A DNA stretch of 7,495 bases, taken from an uncultured Anaerolineales bacterium (GTDB lineage Bacteria > Chloroflexota > Anaerolineae > Anaerolineales > UBA11657). Each line of letters starts with the position of its first letter. The first letter of the stretch is position 1. The translations under genes and the position numbers were made by a program. Below, in pieces: positions 6,275-7,495 of the stretch. Location: positions 1 through 7,495 of the forward strand of contig CAJWGI010000060.1 of NCBI GenBank assembly GCA_913031335.1, in the 5' to 3' direction. The notes under the pieces were generated by a model. The model was not told where the DNA came from, did not search any database, and saw only the letters and a program-made list of their open reading frames with translations.

Positions 6275-7362
6275 CAATCTCTCCCCACAATCTCTACCGC
6301 CGGTTCAGGCTGCCCCTCCTGGTAATGTTCCAGATAGACTTCCACGGTGGTGACGAGGAAAATCATCACCACCGGGCCGTAAATCACGCCGAGGAACCCG
6401 AAAAGGTGCAGCCCGCCCAGTGCCCCGATGAGCACCAGCGCCGAGTTGAGATTTGCTTCCTTGGGTACCAGTAGCGGGCGCAGCAGCGTGTCGATATTGC
6501 TGACCACCAGCAGCCCACCCAGCAGCACCAGCAGCCCCTGCCACACGCTCCCGAAGGCGAGCAGCGCGATGCCTGCGGGCACGGTGATGACGTTGACGCC
6601 GAGCGGGAGCAGCGCGAAAACGATGCACAGCAAAGTCCAGAAGGCCACATAGGGCACGCCGCCGATTGCCAGAAAAACTCCGGCAGCCACGCCCTGCACC
6701 AGCGCTATCACGAGGACGCCGCGCACCATCGCACGTGCCATGGCGGTGATGCGCCGAATGTATCTCTGGTCGAGTTCATCGTCCAGCGGGCTGAGGTCTT
6801 TAGCTATTTGCAACACGCGCGGGGTAATTGGCAGCACGGTGATGAGCACGGAGATGAAAACGATGGCCTGCGTGATGAGTTGGAGCGAGGTGCTGCCGAT
6901 GGAAAGCGCACTGTTCGCGAGGTACGAACTCACCGGCCCGGCAATTTGCTGCACGCTCTCAATCAGGCCGGTCTCAGTGACTTGATAATCCAGCAGCGGG
7001 ATGGCGCTTAGCAAGCTGTTGGCTTGCACGATGATCTGGCGGAAGGTGACGTTTCCACCCGCCACCAGCGCACTCACATCCTGAGTGAATTGCAATGCTT
7101 GCCGGATGGTGACATTGGCCACTAGCGCCAGTGGCGCAAGCAGACTGACGGCGATTGCCAGCAGGGTGAGCAGCATTGCCGGCGACTTGCGCCCCCTGCA
7201 CCAGCGCAGGCAGCGCATGTACAGCGGCCGGTACATGACCGCCGCCAGCAGTCCGAGCACAATGGCGGAAAGGTATGGCCGCACAGTCAGGTAACTGACG
7301 AAACAGGCCAGCAGCACCACCAGATAAAAGAAGGTGCGGTTGGTGCGCGTGATAATGCTCAT
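6274..7362 (-). CDS. AI-2E/PerM-family transporter-like membrane protein
   Basis: 362 residues from the ATG at 7362, with about eight membrane helices (near 10-26, 29-46, 62-83, 158-178, 213-234, 237-263, 267-290, 307-340). An extracytoplasmic-type segment (about 84-155) and the charged loop KDLSPLDDELDQRYIRRI (188-205) sit in the family's usual places. Typical PerM signatures follow: LVQGVAAGVFLAIGGVP (221-237), ALLPLGVNVI (250-259), SNIDTLLRPLLVP (288-300) and LHLFGFLGVIYGP (318-330). Relatives include TqsA (linked to autoinducer-2 export) and proposed sodium-proton antiporters, so the substrate cannot be inferred. The open frame extends to a GTG/ATG at 7455/7452, but those 31 extra residues look unlike the family and overlap a candidate promoter, so I prefer 7362. 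Its stop TGA shares a base with the clpS ATG, implying translational coupling. Confidence 0.88.
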   Translation of the reverse strand: MSIITRTNRTFFYLVVLLACFVSYLTVRPYLSAIVLGLLAAVMYRPLYMRCLRWCRGRKSPAMLLTLLAIAVSLLAPLALVANVTIRQALQFTQDVSALVAGGNVTFRQIIVQANSLLSAIPLLDYQVTETGLIESVQQIAGPVSSYLANSALSIGSTSLQLITQAIVFISVLITVLPITPRVLQIAKDLSPLDDELDQRYIRRITAMARAMVRGVLVIALVQGVAAGVFLAIGGVPYVAFWTLLCIVFALLPLGVNVITVPAGIALLAFGSVWQGLLVLLGGLLVVSNIDTLLRPLLVPKEANLNSALVLIGALGGLHLFGFLGVIYGPVVMIFLVTTVEVYLEHYQEGQPEPAVEIVGRD

Positions 7363-7398
7363 TGCGGATGTCTCACAATTTATTCCGGTCGTGGCCCA

Positions 7399-7404
7399 AT
7401 TGTA
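7399..7404 (-). promoter_or_regulatory. Candidate -10 element for the AI-2E/clpS/LysM operon
   Basis: The minus strand reads TACAAT (five of six to consensus) 37 bases upstream of the preferred AI-2E start at 7362, with no convincing -35 at 16-18 bases. If used, transcription would start near 7392, inside the longer open reading frame, and would exclude the upstream start codons at 7452-7455. This is a weak call made by eye. Confidence 0.3.
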
Positions 7405-7454
7405 ATTCAGGTTCGCGGCTAAAGGAAACCTGTCGCTGCCCAAAGTATTCATCA

Positions 7455-7474
7455 CGCGCCGGCTGCCCGGCGCG
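7455..7474. repeat. GC-rich inverted repeat near the right edge
   Basis: CGCGCCGG (7455-7462) and CCGGCGCG (7467-7474) form a perfect 8-bp stem with a 4-base loop. A further copy of CCGGCGCG occurs at 7486-7493. There is no clear U-tract on either side, so it is not a classical terminator, though it may close a gene lying beyond the window. In so GC-rich a genome, chance occurrence is possible. The rest of 7363-7495 shows no supported gene. Confidence 0.4.
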
Positions 7475-7495
7475 AGCGTGGATAGCCGGCGCGCA

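Noticed and set aside
6275..6277. TTG as the clpS start codon
   Set aside because: The next codon is an ATG with better Shine-Dalgarno spacing and the usual TGATG overlap with the upstream stop.
7363..7455. Longer N-terminus for the AI-2E protein starting at GTG 7455 or ATG 7452
   Set aside because: The 31 extra residues do not resemble the family, there is no ribosome site, and a -10-like TACAAT lies within the stretch; the ATG at 7362 gives a typical family N-terminus.

Overview
This is a GC-rich bacterial window with dense gene packing and almost no mobile or repetitive DNA. The sequence alone does not fix the organism. A complete three-domain DNA polymerase I, a ClpS adaptor, an exported LysM-glycosidase and a TPP riboswitch in front of thiamine pyrophosphokinase, together with few Shine-Dalgarno sequences and a likely leaderless polA, would suit a Chloroflexota-like lineage. 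That placement is a low-confidence inference.

Left part (1-749): a thiamine pyrophosphokinase gene (thiN) on the minus strand runs off the left edge. Its 5' leader holds a clear TPP riboswitch aptamer followed by a perfect 11-bp hairpin with a U-rich tail. A thiN promoter with an extended -10 lies upstream of the aptamer. It stands back to back with the polA promoter, which points the other way.

Middle (750-4487): polA encodes a 943-residue DNA polymerase I with flap-nuclease, proofreading-exonuclease and polymerase motifs all present. An EamA/DMT-family membrane transporter follows 12 bases later on the same strand and is probably co-transcribed.

Right part (4494-7362, minus strand): a compact three-gene unit is read in the order AI-2E/PerM-type membrane protein, ClpS, then a secreted LysM plus (alpha/alpha)6-barrel glycoside-hydrolase-like protein. 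The first two genes overlap as TGATG and the third follows after 17 bases. This unit converges on the EamA gene with only 6 bases between the stop codons. The last ~130 bases hold no supported gene, only a weak promoter candidate and a GC-rich inverted repeat at the edge.

Most of the content is familiar housekeeping. The parts that deserve a second look are the riboswitch switching geometry, the leaderless and tightly abutting divergent promoters, the Trp at the specificity-gate position of ClpS, and the LysM-glycosidase whose usual acidic active-site positions look substituted. I found no convincing evidence of a wholly new system.
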